Part shown: positions 62,461-64,000 of the stretch, one piece after another
How the letters are laid out: every line of letters starts with the position of its first letter
Numbering within the stretch: position 1 is the first letter of the stretch
NCBI GenBank assembly: GCA_032622095.1
Contig: CP136062.1
Span: 157,536,875 to 157,600,874, forward strand
Length of the DNA: 64,000 nt
From: Siphonodentalium dalli
Taxonomy: Eukaryota > Mollusca > Scaphopoda > Gadilida > Siphonodentaliidae
Direction: 5' to 3'
The notes under the pieces: generated by a model
What the model was told of the DNA's origin: nothing
Databases searched by the model: none
What the model saw: the letters and a program-made list of their open reading frames with translations, nothing else
Program-made: the position numbers and the translations under genes

Positions 62461-64000
62461 AATAATATTCTCCGCGATATCAGGAGAGACACCAAATTGA
62501 TAAACAAATATTTAGCGCCGATTTCCAACAAATTGATAAATATTCTTCTCCGTGATACGAGGAATCTATCGTGTGGTATAAATACGCCAAATTGGTGCCA
62601 TTTGGGTGAAAAATTTGTTTAGTCGCCGATCTCTACCAATTTTATATTTAGTCATCTTCATAAAGTTTGTAATTGTCAAAAGTGGCGCCGCCTGAATCAG
62701 GGATAGGGGAGGGGTCGCCAAAAACTAATACAAAATATGTTTAGCGGCAATTTCTACCAAACTTATACACGTTCTTCTCAAATGATACGAAGAATAAACT
62801 CGTGTGGGTTAAAGATGCCACAGTTGGTGCCTATATTTTCTAATGTCTGTCTGTGTTCTATATAACTTCACTGGGACCATCTGGGTGCCACCAAATGGGT
62901 CTAACAGGAGTAACTTTTTTACGAGGAAGATAATGGTGTGGGTTAAAATTTTCTAAATTTTCTAAAAGTTTCCACCGAACTTATACTTAATCATTTCCAA
63001 GATATGGCGCCGTTCGAGTAAGTGGTGCACGGAGGGAAGGGGACCGGAATTGATCAAACAAATCTATTTGTAATGCCGATTTTCACCAAATTGATAATCA
63101 TTCTTCCCCAAGTGAGATTGGGGCACTAAATTTGAGAAGAATGTAATTAAGTCGTCGGTAATCACCAAACTTATAAAATTGATACATGTTCTTCTCCATG
63201 ATACGAAGGATCTAATCTTGTAAGACGCCAAAATGTTGCGTTTGGGTGAGAGATGGGAGCACTGTATATGATAAGAATGTGTTTAGTTGACGATTACCAC
63301 CAACATTATGCATATATAATCGTGTATAATCGTCTCCACGATATCAGGAGTCTAATGTACGGGCTTTAAATATATCAAAAGTGGTGACATTCGAGTCATG
63401 GGGAGGGGAGGGGCACCAAAGCTGATACAAATATGTTTAGAAATAATTTCCACCAAATTCATACACATTCTTCTCCAACAATACGAGGAATCAAAATCAC
63501 CTGGGATAAAGACGCCACATTTGGTGCCGTTTGGGTCAGGGATGGAGAGGTTACTAACATTGATAATAATATTTTGTCGGCGGATATCCACCAACGTTAT
63601 ATATATTCATCTCTATAATTCGTTCTAAGAAGTTTTTGGCGTTCAACTTTCACATCATCGACAGATGGTGACTCAATTAAGTCACTAGAATAACTATATT
63701 TTCTCAACCGTCATATTTTTATGAGGACGGGTTCAGGCCATTCATATAGTTAGCTAGCAAAAACAGATACATACAAGAAAGCATTATAATGTATTTATCA
63801 TTCTATGTAAGAGATGCTTACATGTATATTGTAAAGTTGCAAAATGAGTGCCGTCTGAGAATGACATGTTGGAAGGATCGTGTATTATAACAAAATTGAT
63901 TCTTTCCCATTCAATATATTTTCCACAAAAAAAAATACAATTTGTCAAGAGAGTTGGACATGTATAGAAGGCCTGTTCAAAAATAGTGGTCATAGTGTGC
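62461..64000 (-). mobile_element. Family C element, further inverted copy running off the window
   Basis: Array units 62480-63640, then sequence like 61450-61800 (CAGATGGTGACTCAATTAAG, TCATTCTATGTAAGAGATGC, AGAAGGCCTGTTCAAAAATA). The terminus should lie just past 64000. Nothing coding. Confidence 0.65.

Overview
The window is eukaryotic genomic DNA, AT-rich and dominated by introns and transposon remains, with short exons bounded by GT/AG sites. It looks like a metazoan, most likely a marine invertebrate and perhaps a lophotrochozoan or mollusc. That lineage guess is an inference with low confidence. It rests on an annulin-like transglutaminase, a TRPM-type SLOG/LSDAT gene, non-LTR retrotransposon tails of the kind common in bivalves, a gypsy-type LTR relic and many TIR/foldback elements. 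No bacterial-style operons, rRNA, tRNA or CRISPR arrays were recognised.

Gene 1 (114-13914, + strand) is the 3' part of a transglutaminase. Eight exons join in phase into 368 codons that end at a TAG. They carry the catalytic His and Asp, the Cys-Cys-Gly-Pro motif, the calcium-site region and both C-terminal beta-barrels. The catalytic Cys exon must lie upstream of base 1.

The stretch from about 13915 to 27200 is intergenic. It holds repeats, a long inverted-repeat element (17468-19130), a decayed LINE (24150-25000) and a TTAA-bounded element made of two hairpins.

Gene 2 (27209-58154 and beyond, + strand) begins at an ATG with an in-frame upstream stop. Twelve exons join in phase into 581 codons. 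After an acidic Ser-rich N-terminus it carries a diverged TRPM N-terminal (LSDAT/SLOG, MHR1-2) domain. The channel part, if there is one, would lie beyond the window.

Introns and flanks contain several repeat families: (A) TTAA-bounded, piggyBac-like MITEs carrying two 67-bp near-perfect palindromes; (B) a second TTAA-bounded MITE family, two copies of which lie a few tens of bases from splice sites; (C) about 3-kb elements with a terminus reading TTACCCGGCGTTGCCC, a ~140-bp tandem array and an AGAC microsatellite end, present in opposite orientations at 41.9-45.0 kb and 59.7-62.5 kb, with a further partial copy at the window end; (D) a 1.09-kb minisatellite built of 10-bp modules; and (E) many foldbacks. 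Homopolymer C/G tracts of 13-15 bases lie near 18003, 30085, 43674 and 58865.

Two exon duplications stand out: a decayed copy of a transglutaminase exon at 7181, and a tandem copy of the last visible exon of gene 2 at 57903.
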